Positions 35,401 through 50,300 of a DNA stretch of 64,000 nucleotides are shown here, one piece after another; within the stretch, counting starts at the first letter, position 1; every line of letters begins with the position of its first letter. The stretch is from Ascaphus truei (taxonomy: Eukaryota > Chordata > Amphibia > Anura > Ascaphidae). The position numbers and the translations under genes are program-made. Below the pieces are notes generated by a model, which saw only the letters and a list, made by a program, of their open reading frames with translations, searched no databases and was not told the DNA's origin. The stretch lies in assembly GCA_036426205.1 (NCBI GenBank), contig CM071570.1:138834754-138898753 (forward strand). The letters run 5' to 3'.

Positions 35401-38400
35401 TACCGGCAGTGGGAAGCTTCTTGGGCTGCGTCCATAGGACTGCAGCCGTGCGGAGGCTGAGGGAAAGCGGGTGCTTTCCCTGGCCTTGGTCCGGGGGCGT
35501 GTCGGAGGGGGTGAAGGCCTGTGACGTCACGGGGCTGGTTCACCCTCATTAGGCGAACCGCTCACGTGACTGGCCCTGCGCTCCTGTGAGCGCGAAAAGC
35601 TATAATTTGAATAAGACCTACCCTTCCGCACACTTGCAGAAGTGTGCGCGAGCCCCTGCTAAAGCCGCTCTCATTGTGGCTGCAGGGGCTCACTGAGAAG
35701 CGTCAGCACGGTCAGCGCCTAAGCGCTGACCCTGGACGCAGCCTAAGGTGGACGCTGCTCACTTCACTGGTGCACATACAGCTGCCGGTGGGATATCCCT
35801 CTCTCTCCCTCTCACACTGTCAGCATGTGACTCTTGCGCAGGAAAACCGAGATCCCACCAGCAGCTGTATGCGCACCAGCTGGTGGTGTTGGCAGTGGGG
35901 TTACTGCTACTGGGGGGGACAATGTCACCTGGCTGCTGGTAGCTGCTGGGCCTCCTCCGTCGGTCTCCTGGCTGCTGGTGGAGGTACTCGCCAGGTGCTG
36001 TGTGCTTCATCTTCCTCCGAGCTTTGCGGGGGGGCTCCTTGGAGGCTTCCATCCTCTCTGCTCCGGTATGGAGGCGCGCTGTTGCTATCCTTCTCATCGC
36101 AGGTGGTAGGTCTTCGTTGTCTCTCCTAGGGCCCTGGCTAGATGCTGTGATCGTAGCCAGGGGTTCCTTCTGCTTGGTCCTGGATCACCAGGTAGGGTGC
36201 GTCACCCCAATAGCAGCATGCAGCTTTAGCCCGAAGGCGATGCTACAAGGCTGAGGTGCCGGACCATCACTCTCCTGTCAAACCACTCGCAGACGACATG
36301 TTTCATGCTTAATGGGTCTCATCAGTGTGAGGTTGGTTGTACTGGCTTTGCCATTTTGAAGGCAGTAGGGTTAAAAAGGTGACGAAATCTCCACCGTATA
36401 GCATATAGCAAATAAAAAGGTCACTTGAGAGCACATTCACATGTCTCAGGCAGGTCTGCAACCCTGCCTTTCACCATAATCACCTAGCATACAGTGCTTC
36501 CACTGCAGCAAGGGATTCTGGGAAATTACATGCAAATGAGCACACGGTACTCATTTGCATTCCCCACCTTCCAACCATGGGTTTCCATGAGTAGACCACC
36601 GAGGGCTACAAAGTGGTTAATATTGAACTAAACACCACTACCTACTCCCCTTGGTTAACTAAGTGGCTAGTAAGGCACTGCTAATGCAAACAAGGGGTTA
36701 ACCTCTATCAGCAACTGACATGGGGGGCCTAACCACCCTCCCCAGGCCAACTACCCACACACCCTACTCGTTTTTCCTCCCACTAAATATCAACCCCCCT
36801 TACAATAATGTCCAATAGCTGTAGTATTAGCCAAATTTGGATTTTGGCCACTAAATGTACAATACATAAACCGTTAAAAAAATAAAAAATAAAAATAGAA
36901 CTGTTAAAATTGCAATATATAAACATTATTACGTACATAATTTTAAATATTAACCCATTGTGTCAGTATGGCTACCTAGGCCCTCTCAATTTGAGCCTAT
37001 GTAGCAAAATTGGCACGCAATGAAAGATCGACACTAGCCACCATCTGATCTTTTGTCAAAGTGGTATGATGCAGCCAATATTGCTTGCTCTAAGTACAGT
37101 AGCTACATATCTTGTAGAGTATTTCTGTACAGGAATGTTTTAAACATGTAACCATCTGTATAATGCTGCTAATTGTTTTTAGCAGGTGCAGTTCTCGCTT
37201 AATTCCCAGCAGGGCACCGTTAAGAAGTTTTGCAATGTTACATTATTCTATAAGTCAAACACAATATACTTTAGCCGGTTTTCACAGAACAGTGAATTAA
37301 GAAATAATGTATTTCTGCAATTCTGTCTTCCCATCTGAAAATGAAACCATTATACGTTTTGTACGAGCTGATACTTGATGTAATAATGCTCTTGTGTATT
37401 TTGGTGCCTTGTTTGACTTCTTTTAGGCATTTTCAGGGATTGGTATATTCCAGTGATTTGTTATTCTGTTATGTAATGTATTTGAGGCAATCCAAGCTGG
37501 CCGTTTCTCCCCCTTCCACCCAGCTCAGATTAACGGGGTTCAGCACCAGAGACACCCTGCTTCCGTTCTATGTAGATAGATAAAATAAAATAAAAAGGCT
37601 TGTATTTCTCCTTTATATCTCATTTCTGTTTTGCCCATCCTTAGGTTTTACGTTTTCTTCCCCCCCACCCCCCTTTGTATACTTGTTAGAGAACACTGCA
37701 ATTTGTGTGTTTTACACCAACAATCTTTGTTTCCCTAGATCACGGTTTTAGGAACTCCTGCAGAAGAAGATGGTGGGGGCAAAATTGATCTGATAGAGGC
37801 TGGTGCATTTGACGACATGCATGTTGTTTTTATGGCCCATCCCGCACAGGAAGATGCAGCCTACTTGCCAGATGTTGCCGAACATGAGTGAGTAACAAAG
37901 GTGGTAATAAGTTACAGATCAGGGAAATGTGAAGTCATTTAACATGTTACATGAACACAACAGAAAGTTTACAGTCAGATATTTTATCATTCATAGGAAG
38001 AAAAGCCTTTTTTGTGAGTTAATAGCTGAACACTCTAATGACTGAGGCCTTGTCCAGGGTGACGCTGAGTGATGAACACATTGCTGCAATGTGTGTGGCT
38101 AGCGTGAGCACGCACGGCGCTTAGCTGCTTGCAGTGGCAAGCAAATTTGATTTATGCCGCTCGCTGACGCGTCAGGAGCGGTTCGCCAAATGAGGGCGAA
38201 CCAGCTCTGTGACGTCATGGCTGAACCCCCCGCACGCGCAACTAGCTGACCATAAATTGCCCGGCCCAGCAGAGCGCGTGACCGCGCAGAGCGCCAGTGC
38301 GCTCCCTGCCTGGCCGCAGCCAACGATTGGACATCACAGGTAATTTTATTTATTTTTTGCACAAAATGTTGCAAAATCAACAGAGGATCACCTTCCTAAT

Positions 38401-41337
38401 ACTTCTTTGCAAGCTGAGTAAAAAGATTCTGCCTATCTCCATGTAGTTCCCTTTTCTTTGCCTGATCACCGACAGCAATACATTCAGTAATGAATTCTCT
38501 ATTTTTATGTTTAAAAAGGCAATCCTTTAGTCCTAATAGTAAGTATTATCAAATACTACAGAACTGATTTATTAAAAAAAAATACACACGTAGAATATTG
38601 CTTGGATTGCCCTTTTTAAAGCATATCCAGGACTAAATAGATTCTATCAGCCTGGGTAAAAAAAAACTGTTTCTATACCATTTAGTCAACATTTACATTT
38701 TGAAATGAAACGGCGCCCCATACATATAAGCATTATTACGGCTAACAAATATAATCTATATAGTTGAATAGAACATAACTGCTTGGATGAAACTATAAAT
38801 CATTAATACATTTTGTGCTATACAGGCATACCCCGCTTTAAGGACACTCACTTTAAGTACACTCACGAGTAAGTACATGTCGCCCAATAGGCAAACGGCA
38901 GCTCGCGCATGCGCCTGTCAGCACGTCCTGCACAGCAATACCAACTCCCTACTTGTACCGAAGCGGGGAGACTATAGAGCCTGTTACAAATGCGTTATTT
39001 ACATCAGTTATGCATGTATAGGACGATTGCAGTACAGTACATGCATCGATAAGTGAAAAAAAGGTAGTGCTTCACTTTAAGTACATTTTCGCTTTACATA
39101 CATGCTCTGGTCCCATTGCGTACGTTAATGCAGGGTATGCCTGTACCAAAGAACCTCGTTATAATTGGTGTCCCCGACCTATGCCAATCTAACACATCCC
39201 GTTTTCTCCAACTACAAAGGTTTCAGAGATTAAAAAAAAAAAACCTTGAAATAACGTTTTGTAAGTAAATTTATTACGTTACTTTGTCTAAATTGAGATG
39301 TCATCCAAATAAAATCTCAGCAATTTCATCATTTAGGCTGTTATATTGCATACAGTAAAGCAAAGAGATTTATTTTGGAAATAGTCTAAAAATCAATAGG
39401 GAGGGGAAACCTTGCCCTTTTCAGACTGAATTATTAACTGCTACACCACGACCTGAAAGACCTGCAAGAACCTACAGACTGCATTCTGAAAAGGTTCCCA
39501 TTTTATTGAAGAATCCATGTTGAAGCTGCGTTCAGTGGAGTGACCACTGAATTGAAGATACAGTAGATCTAGTAAAGTTCTCTATAGATTGAAGCAACAA
39601 AGTATTGGATCTTCGAGTCTCCGGCACATGGTGCTGTGATTGAAGGGTATTTTGAAAAGACAGAACAGAAGGGATCCTTGAATCTCATTGGATGACCTTG
39701 AACCCAACGGACATGGATCTATTTCCTATGGACCTGAAACCTGAAACATTTGTTATAATAATGTTAAGCATTTTTGATTTATGTTTAAATGTCTGGTTTA
39801 GACCACAAACGTCCCACCCATTAAAAGGTTTATGTCTGTATAACTGTTCTCTTTATTGTGACATATTATGGGGCAGTCCCACTTAGCCGAAACACATGTT
39901 CGTTGTACAGTTTCCTTTACTTTCTCTTTTTAATCTTTAACATTTTAATTCTCTTTTTAAGGTGTTACACCTTTTGATTTGTTGCTGCATTCCTGCTGTA
40001 GTTGGGTATAAGCCCTGAATAGTATTGTTTTTTTTTATTATGCTGTAGTGGTTTTGTGCCATGAAGACTAAAATGTATTTAAAAAAAATAAAAAATGTTT
40101 ATATTTACTTTATTGGAAATTCACATGTTGCTAAGTGGGACAGCACCTATACAATCTTTGATTTTGATTTAAAAAAAAAATGCTTTGTCTGCAACTAAAT
40201 ATTGGAGGTGTAGGTATATCTACACTGTTAGATTCGGCAACCCCCTTATTTAATAGTCCCTGACGGATTTATGGCAGAATATTATTAAATAATTGGCAGA
40301 CAAAGATTGTTGTATTAATTTCACATCATGCTAATTAAATTGACCTACAGTATGTTAATAATTTGGGTTACATAGCAGTGACTGTGTACATTGATACTTG
40401 CAGGGAGAGTGAGTCCCTGCTCTGAAAATGGCACAATCTAATGTTTGGCATCTGGAGCACTTCCAGGGACACCTGCGGCTGAGGTGGGATTTGGAGCTGG
40501 TCCATCCATGGCATCCCTTACCATTGGATCACTCTTTGATTTTAGAATATGCAAGCATATTTGTTTTTAGGAGTAATAAGATAATGATCTTGATCAGAGG
40601 TCATGAATTTTGAGTGATTCAATTCACTTTTTTTTTTTTGCAACTTAAATTTTTTATTTTGTTCAGATAATAATATACATACAGTGAGTATGATAACGGC
40701 AAAGTACAGGTTCGGCTTACTGTATGTGTTATTACCGGTTGTGAATGAATAGACATCTATGGACAGACTGGGTAAACGGACAGACAGACAGGGGGGGGCC
40801 TCCGGCCAGGGGGCAATTCACCTTTTTTAAATGGTGAATGTTTGTTGTTCCCAGTATCATATTAGGGGCAGCACTGTTGGTTGGCCACCATAACTTATAA
40901 AGTGTTTAAATCTAATTCATTGAGACCCAAGAGTAATGTCAACTGCTATCCTCCAATATGAAGTTATTGTAAACTGTACTATCCAAATACTGAGAGTGAA
41001 CATTCCTGCATTCTTGTTATCTGCTGTATCACTGCAATATGCAAGCAGAGCAATGTATAGTTCAGTGGACAGTTTCTAATTATTTTCCTGCCTTGGAATC
41101 ACGGGGCAAGAGTGACTGGGTGTAATTGCAATAGGACTTTTTTTTTATAGATCTCATGTTTGTAACGTACTGCAGTTGTTTGTTGAATTGGATCAGCAAT
41201 ACTTGTTAATTGCATGTCAATTTGTTTTAATTTTTTTAAAAAATTTTTTTAAATGGACTGCTGTATATTATTTTTAGATTGCTGTTTGAATACTTTTTAC
41301 ATTTAACGAATCTAGATACGTTAGCCTGACACAGTGC

Positions 41338-41369
<32 letters not shown>

Positions 41370-44300
41370 AATTGTTATGTAATTACTCCCTGCTATGACT
41401 ATTTTACAATCTAATTCTTTAGTGCATAAGAGCTTTCTTGTCTGATGTGGCAGACTAGTCAGGAGAGAAAGTTATTTGGGGGTGATTTATAGCAAATAGA
41501 ACCAAGGTTCAGGGAGTCGACTTTTTTTTGAGAGTGGGTGTCATAAGGATGGAAATGAAAGGTATTACATGATATTTGTTCTTTGTTTTGGCAACAACTT
41601 GGCCTACACAGAAACTTGCAGCACCAGAGACACTGCTATTGAATGGCCTTGGACTCGCATTTCTTAACCTAGAGAAAGTAAAGTTGCTAGCAAATAAAAT
41701 AGGAGCGCACAAATTTTAGTTTTTTTTTTTTTAAGGGTTTTTCTGGAACAGATATATTACCTGATTAGTGTGCAATACTCTAGGCTATGTGTTGGGTTTA
41801 TTTATTAATTTTTCCCATTTTAATTATCACATGAAGGCGAAAAGGCTTAATAAGTATATGCTAATACATGCAAGTGGAAGCTGATATGAAATTCTAAAAT
41901 GTCTTTCCACAAACAAGGCATGAAGGCCTATATCCATTTTTATGTACAATTTGTAAGGTCACCTACTGTATGAGTGTTGCCATGCTGCAATTTAAAACAA
42001 TAGCTACCAGAACAACTATATTCGTTCAACTGTCTAAACAAGAGTCCTTAAAGAATTGCAAAAACATAGTATATTTATTATGGGCTAAAAAGGTAGTAAA
42101 AAGTTAAGAACAGTGCTCTTGGAAGTTGATAAACCCGGTTCAAATACAAGTGTAAGCTTCCTGTTATCTGTGACACTTTTATCTCTCTGTGCTTCAAGTC
42201 AGAAAACTAGATTGTAAGGTTTACAGTGTAGGGACTTGTCTGCAAAAACTCTGGACAGTACGATATATGTAATCAAAAACAGATAGTCGATACTGTTCTG
42301 TGGCTAACAAAATGCTTTAATTCGTGTGAGCTTTCGAGATACAATGATCTCTTATTCGGGTGGAATTAGAATTGATTCAGCCAAAAAACTTTCTTGAAAC
42401 AAAGTATCGGTGGGTGAAGGCTATCCCTCCCCCCTGTGCAGTATGCGATTGTAATTTCTCCCTCCCCTCCCCATTCTGCCACTTACGGTATGTCTTCTAA
42501 CCTTAAGACACAAGCACTAATAGAAACAACTATTGTAAGGAAGAACTCTACTTTTGGTTACTCCTGAGCTAGAAGTCAAAGGAGAAAAGGGACAGAAAAA
42601 TAAATGCAGATTTGATGGTGTCTATGTATCATTTAGTTAAAGGAAATGTGCTTTGGAAAAGTGCTATGGAAATATGTTTACCTTATTCCATTGTTGCTCA
42701 AGATTTAAGCTGAACCATAATGCTGAATGTACACAAGGTACTGTATATCCGCCTTCCTGTAACAATAACACATTGAAACAAAACGTCATTACTTATTCCG
42801 TATACTATGTGCATTCACTCAATTTATTATTCCCGCTTATTATTTACACTGTACTTGTCTTTGGTTCAATTGATCACTTCTCGGTTCGTAAAGGCAGCCA
42901 TGTGAGCCGTTTGCAGAGTTCACAAGCTCGTGGGCGCGTGGTCTGGGCTGACCTGTTGTGAAAGCCTTACAAAAGCAGATTCCATTTTAATGAAACACTT
43001 TTTTTTGCAGTTCATATTATATAATGGTCAATCGAAAAAGAAATAAATGCAAAGTGATGGCTTTTATTTCCTAGTGTGACTGTGAAATATTATGGAAAAG
43101 CTTGTCATGCAGCTGCATATCCATGGGAAGGAATAAATGCTTTAGATGCTGCCATTCTTGCATACAACAATCTGTCTGTCTTAAGACAGCAAATGAAACC
43201 CGCCTGGAGAGTTCATGGTGAGAACTTTATTTAATCACTTAATCTTGTCTTGTGTAAAACTGAATAAAGTGTCCACAGCAGAAAATCCATTTTGTATAAA
43301 TCTTTGTTTTCCACCTTATTTTATTTTTTTTTGGTTTTTGTTTTGTAGTTGCACTTGGTGTTAAATAAAGTTGCACTTCCTGGGATACAAACAAACAATG
43401 ACCATAATTACAAATGGCTGCTTGGTCTTTGATTACAATTATTAAATCATTACAATAGAAAATATTATAAAAAATAAAATAAAATGTGCCGGGCCAATTG
43501 CAGCAATGAGCCTTTGTGATGTTGTTCTGATGCCTTAGAACTCGAATGACTATTATAGGACCTGCTTCCATTTGTCATTTCATTTTTCATGTTTTAAGAC
43601 TTTTACGTGTTCTTTTACATGTTGAAACGACTATTGTAATAACAGGGAACGTATTGCTCTGACTTGAGCATCACAATTGTTAAGAACTCCTCCAATATTC
43701 CTTGCTACAGTACATAGGACTGCCGTTTCTATTCTGTTCCTTTTCAATATGTGCATCAAAACAATCTGAACACTGTGATTAGCCAAGTTGCCGATCGATC
43801 TGTTCTCCTGTAATCGATTGCTGAAGATTTGGCTCGGGGGTTCTTTAAATCACTGTTAGTGCTGCAGAAGATTACCCAAGATGCAAAGTTCTGTGTGGAA
43901 GATCATGTGACCAGACAGGAACTAGATAAAATTTAGTGTGCTGCTAGAGTGAGGGCATATGGAGTGTCTCAGAAGAGTAAGGGGATGTGACTTTTTAAAT
44001 GGTTGCTATAGAAATAAAAATGCTTGAAGAAAGTGCACAGGATTTAGTCGTCTTATTGAGACAATACAGTTAACGTATAAGATATTTTCTTTAGCATGAG
44101 ATTTGATAACCATTTGCTCAGACATAGTAAATCCATACATTAATGAAGGTTAGTCCAAGTTCCTCAGAAAGCAGAGTTCCACATGTACAGATTCAAAAGC
44201 ACGATTGTGCCATCTAAATCTCATGCGTCATACGGTCTTAAAGTCTCTGTGATACAATTGAAAAACTGAAGCTTTTAAGAAGTACTGTAAAGAAGAATTT

Positions 44301-47300
44301 ACCTCAACAACAACATGTAATGACTAGTGGAAGGAAAAAAAGAAATAAAAAAATACAAGACTTTTGAATGTCTCATCTCTATCAAGAGTTGCAGTATGAC
44401 TAATGCAAGGACATCAACATCAACATCTAAAGAACTCTAATCTTGTGACCCCTGGGTTGGATAGAATTTGCATTGGAAATGTTTTCAGTAAATTGCAATT
44501 TACCGCTATGTAATGGAAATGTGTCAGATTAGCAGGAATTGTTGACCTTCTCTGATTAAGCCTCCTAACATGCCATTGAACCCTCCTTTTATAGCTGTTA
44601 GGAGTAGTACCTTTTTGTAATGAAACTACAAATGGAGTGTGCGTGCGTGTGTGCGCTCTTACATATTATAAATGTGCCATATTTTGTTTATCACTATTTA
44701 AAACCGTTGCAAGAATAAATAGAAAGGAGAATATCACTTAATAATAAATACTGTCGGTCAGATCATACTGCCAAAGTATCTTCTTAATTTGGAGCTCCGG
44801 AGACCCCTTTCTTCAAAAAAATAAAATAACCAAAACATTTGCCGGAATGGATTCCTCCTTAAAGTGCAATCATCCTGTTACACGTGCAACCATCGTGATG
44901 AAAATTCACATAACTCACAATACCCATTGGGAAGCTGAGCAAATGTCTCATGCTGATAAGTGCTGTCAGACAATCTTTTTATTTCTATGAACTTAAAAAA
45001 TCATTTGAGGTAGAATTTAAAAGAATGGAGATCCCAATGGCAGTTCTGTAGTTTAAAAGGTTTGGACGGAGCAGTTTTTGTTTTTGAGTACATACCACAT
45101 GTTTGGCTGATGCACTTGCTCAATACATTTGGCCTTCTGTTTAGATGTGAGTTAGGGATTCCGTGTATTAAATCGCAGATCACAAATGTTATTTGGAGAA
45201 GAGAAATTTTGTAAAAAAATAATAATTCTGCTTGTGTGAGACAAGCTTCTGTTAACAGCACTTTATAGTTAAAAAATATTACCATTTTAATATAACAGCC
45301 CTCAAGGACCACCAACAGGTCAGGTTTTCAGGATATCCCTGCTTCAGCACAGGTGGCTGTCAACAGCAAACAGTGTAGAGCCAAGGAGCATAGCCAAATG
45401 AGGTTGAGAAAGTCCCTATGGGATGAAACGCGTTGGTGCGTTTGTATCTTTCACTCATATTGTGATCTGATGCATTAAAACCTTTTTATTTTCATCTGGA
45501 GTTGCCATTAAATTATTTCTTTTGGAATACCATTTTGGCTGTGCTCCTTGGCTCTACACTGTTTGCTGCTGACACTACCCTGCAGGATTTCACGCTCTGG
45601 AACTTTGGACAACTGGATTCATTCTGGATACCCCTATGGGCAGGTAATGGGCTTTAGCCCTCATATGCTTACCTTTTGACCCGACTTTTGGGGATGCTTA
45701 TACTTAATAGGCGGTTATTATACAAGGGCCATTGGTTGCAGTAGTTAAGTGAACACGGGTCACTTGTCCCCCTTGATACCTTTATGGATATTTATCTACT
45801 ATGGACAGTTCCAGCATGGTTATCATCACTTTGTCTATGATTGTGTGATATACTATATTCAGAGCACATACTTATATTTGAGACAACAAGAAAAAAGTGA
45901 GAAGCGCAGTCAGTGAGGGGTTGTGATTAAACTAATGTTCTTTATTAAATGAACTTGTCCCAAGGAAATCCCTCTAGGACAACAATGATACTTATATTTG
46001 AGCACCATTCTCGCACAAACCTCTCAGGTGGCTGTCAAGACTGAACCACCTGTGCTGAAGCGGGGATATCCCTAATAACTGGCCTGTTGGTGGCACTTGA
46101 GGTCAGGAGTTGCCCACCCCTGTACTGTAGAGATAACATTGGCCTCAGAGTTGAGTTCAGGTAGTCCTCGTTTTCCGACGTTTCGCTTTCCGTCGGATGC
46201 GTTTTCCGACCGTGCATAATGCAGTAAAAAAAACTCATCCGCCGCGGTTTTCGCACATCCGACGGAAACCGCCGTCGGTTAACATGGGTCCCGCTTTCCG
46301 ACTGTCCCGCATCCGACGCAGGTTTGCGGGACGCATTGTGTTGGAAAAGCGAGGACTCGTATGTAACCTAGCATGCTATCAAATAGAAGAGTTGTCAATC
46401 CTTTTACACATCTTTGTATAACATTTCTTCCCCAAATTTTGATGTTGCATATGGAAACACGCTTGAATTTGTGAGTTTGTTGCCGTTTAAAGCATATGCA
46501 ACTGTAATTAATGCCGCTTTGTAACATTTTCTGTTCTTTATTTTGTACTGCGCGTGGTGGATTTTATTGGCCATTTTTCTCAAAGGCGTATGTTCAATGT
46601 GTTCTTGTCCTTAATAAAGAAGCATTCTTTTATGTTCTGTAATCAGGATTAATCAACATCATTTATTTTGTTTCCAGGAGTAATAAAAAATGGTGGTGTG
46701 AAACCAAACATCATTCCATCGTACTCAGAATTAGAATTTTATTTGCGTGCCCCATCACGCAAAGATCTTGCCACTTTAATAGAAAAAGCACATGCCTGTT
46801 TTAATGCTGCAGCTGCAGCAACGGGGTGCAGAGTAAGTATGAAAACACGACAATAATCTTTGGCCATTTTTTGTTTGATAGATTTGAAATATATTGATGT
46901 TTTATTGGGGGAGTAGATGTGGGGAAAACATCTGTAGATATCCTGAGCTATTCTGAAATCACCTTAATAGAAGCTAATTTAGTGTGCGTTTCAGAGACTG
47001 ATCAACTGGTAAAGGAATTTTTATATTGAGTGGATTTAGTAAGCTCCTTCAATTGCAAGAATCTTTTTCGTGCTTCAGTTTGCATTGGTGGCAGATATAA
47101 AATTCAAATAACAAATTTGGTATATCTGATCCTGATTTCTTGGAGGAAAACACAAAACCGATACAGTTCGATAGAAACGGTTACAGCTTCCAAATTGTTT
47201 ATTGACATAGAGCTCATTCATAAATAAATAGTTGTCTTCAACTTAACATCATAATGCCTGCCTGAAACCGTTGCCATTTATACAGCCTGTTCGTTCAGTT

Positions 47301-50300
47301 CATACTTAAATGCAGGAACATTTTGGCAGAAGTTGGGCTGAAGGGGTCTTCAATCACATTTATTCAGCCAATAGATGTAATAATTTATGTTTGAGTTTGG
47401 ACTGAATATTGTAAGTTGTCTTTGGGGGCATTGTAACCATCCATATTCTGCACCTTTGGAGAAATGCTTTAGCTCGGTCACATTTGTTGCATCCAAACTT
47501 TATTCAGTGAAATAAATAGCCTCCCTGCTCTTTAATTAAAATTCTGGGCATTATTCATTTAGTTTGGGCCAAAATGTTAAAACATTTTCAGCTTTCAGTT
47601 TGGACACAGTGAGAGGAGCTCTCAGACAGGGGAGGTGATTGGACAGGAGGCAGCAGCAAGACACTAACTCCTCCCCCACCCTGCTTGCAGAGTGCTCCAC
47701 ACAGAGTGAGGGGAAAGGTGTGTCTGTCTACTGTGTTTTATGCATCTAGAGGGGGGCAGCAGAGTGTTTTGTTGGTGTGGGTGTGTTTGTATCTGCAGTG
47801 TGTGGACTTACACGGGTACTGCAGTGAATGTTTGTGGGTGTAGAGGGGGGCTTCTGTATGTGTGTCTTCAGTGTGTCTTTTGTGAGTGTAGAGGGGAGCA
47901 GCAGTCTATTTTGTTGGTGTGTCTGCATTTTTGTGGGTTTACAGGGGGGCTGCAGTGTGTGTTTGTGGGTGATGGGGGGGGGGGGGGGTGGGTGTGTTGT
48001 GGGGAGAGAGGGGGGGGGGGGGGTTGCAGAGTGAGTTTGTGGGTATAGAGGGGGGACTGCAGAGTGTGTGTTTATAGAGGGGGGGCTGTGTACAATTTCT
48101 TTTTAATAAACGTGCAGTAAAAGCAAAAGAAGATCATCAGATTATCATGCTGATAGCCACTTTTGTAGTCTATCTTTTTTATGAAAAATGTAAAGAAATA
48201 AATATGCCTACATTTAGCCTATAATAGTATGAGTCCCCTCAGAACAGGGCATAACTTGCCAATAATGCCCTGTTCTTCAGGGATTATTACTTAAATACTA
48301 ATAAACGCTTATGCACTTACCTTAGCGGCGGCTAAATGTCTGTGGTGAGCTAAATGGCATCGACGAAATGCCGGTGGCAAGATGTCCCATTTCAGAATGG
48401 TACGGTTTTGATTCATATTGGTATTGCCAAAGGAATCTTTTTTGTTCATAGAGTTTTCTATTTCCATTGCAGGTGGAATTAAGCACTAGTGGCCATGATT
48501 ACTACAATGTGCTTCCAAACAAAACCCTTGCAAAAGCCTATTTGGAGAATGGGAAAAAGCTGGGAATGCAGTTCACAACCGATGATTTAGTTTTAAATGG
48601 TCTTTCAGGTAAAGGGAACCTATGAAGAAAACTGTTATTTAATGAAGTGCGATAGTGCTTACCATGAGCCAACAAAGAACAAATGACCTCTAAGGCTAGG
48701 TCCTCGCTGCAGCCGGCGGCGTGCGCGCGCCTCTCACCAGCCCCTTGCCTCCTCCCTGGCTGTCCCCAGTCCCTCCTCACTCCCAGGCTCACTGCACACT
48801 GTGACGCGTCAGCAAGCAGGGGATACAATAGGATTGTGTTCCCGAGCGGCGACGTGGTGCGCCAGGGAGCCAATCAGAGGCAATCATCAGGACACCAGGA
48901 AGCTGCAGGAGGAGATAGAAGGTGGGGACGACGACTATGGGGATGGAGGGGTGAGCTGTGGATCCTGAATATGACTCGTTTTCCACAGCCACAGAATAGA
49001 AAACTTAAGCTTTAAAGAAAGTAAGATTTGTTTATTGATGTCTTGGACAGTATCCCAATTGAATTAACTGTAGGGACTGTTTATGGGCGGTGAGAGAACT
49101 CCCCTGATACATTTTTTCTCTCCCTTGTATTCTCATTGCTTTGTGATGGCCCCCACCCCCCATCATGGCTGCGCCTACCCGACCCATTTTGGTCACGCCC
49201 CCGTGCCGAAATAAGGAACCTACAGATTGCCGTGCCAGGACGCAAGGCGGGCGTGCCGGTGCATGCCGGTGCGTGCAGCGGGGCCTTAGCCTTATGTGTG
49301 CTGGTTCATTGAGGCTATTCCAAGTTACATGGTGTTGTAAACTGCATGACTTAAAATATTTCTGAACTGCACACTTCGGTTTTCACAGTGTACACTTTAA
49401 TCCTCTTGACACTTTACCTAATCTCATCAGATTTTGGATTGACGGTAAAATCAAAAGATAAAATGAGAGTGTTTGCAAATGACAGGGTAAATATAGCTTC
49501 TGTACCTCCGTTAGACTCTTTTTTTAATTTTGTTGCTTTCCTGTCAATCGTAGGTTCCACAGATTTTGGGAATGTTACTTTTGTGGTTCCTGGAATTCAC
49601 CCCTATTTTTACATTGGATCTGAAGCTCTGAATCACACAGAAGAATACACCGAAGCTTCAGGTGAGCATGGTAAAAGAGACGTCTGGCAAGGAGATAAAG
49701 CAATGACTGTTCAAGTTTTATATCAGTGTTATCTAAATATCATTTGAAAATAATTTCCTACCAACAGTGTTGTACAACTTGTTTCACAAAATATATAGTT
49801 CTTTACATGGTGTTTTGTGGAGGGATTTCTCAAATCCCAATGTTCGGTAGCTAGTATACTTCTTTTTTTTTTTTTTTTTTTTAAGAATTCTTTAATTTCA
49901 TTAGACTTTTTATGTTCATCAGAATTGTAATTCTAATTTCACAGTTCTGAATTCTTCGTACATAACCCATTATTTTAAAATACAGTATATACTGTATTGC
50001 CTTATAACTATATAGATTGTAAGGCCTGGGACATAGTAAAGAATTTGGTGCTGCCGCTCGCTCTACTAGGAGCTTTTTGCTGTCCTGGCAGAGGAGACAG
50101 CAAGCGCGCTTGGGAGGCGGATATCACTGTGTGTGTGTGTGTCACTTGGTAGCTGTCAGTGTGTGTGTGTGTGTCATTGGGTAACTGTGTGTGTCACTTT
50201 GAAGTGGTCTGTGTGTTTGTGTGTCACTGGGAAACCTGTGTGTGTGTATGTGTGTATGTATATATATGTATATATATGTGTGTATATATATATATATATA

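Larger units (their letters stand above)
26463..37738 (+). other. PM20D2 intron 1 (11.3 kb)
   Basis: GTGAGG...TTCCCTAG intron. It is filled with miniature elements, CA arrays and CpG-rich sequence described separately. No other convincing gene is seen in it. Confidence 0.85.
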
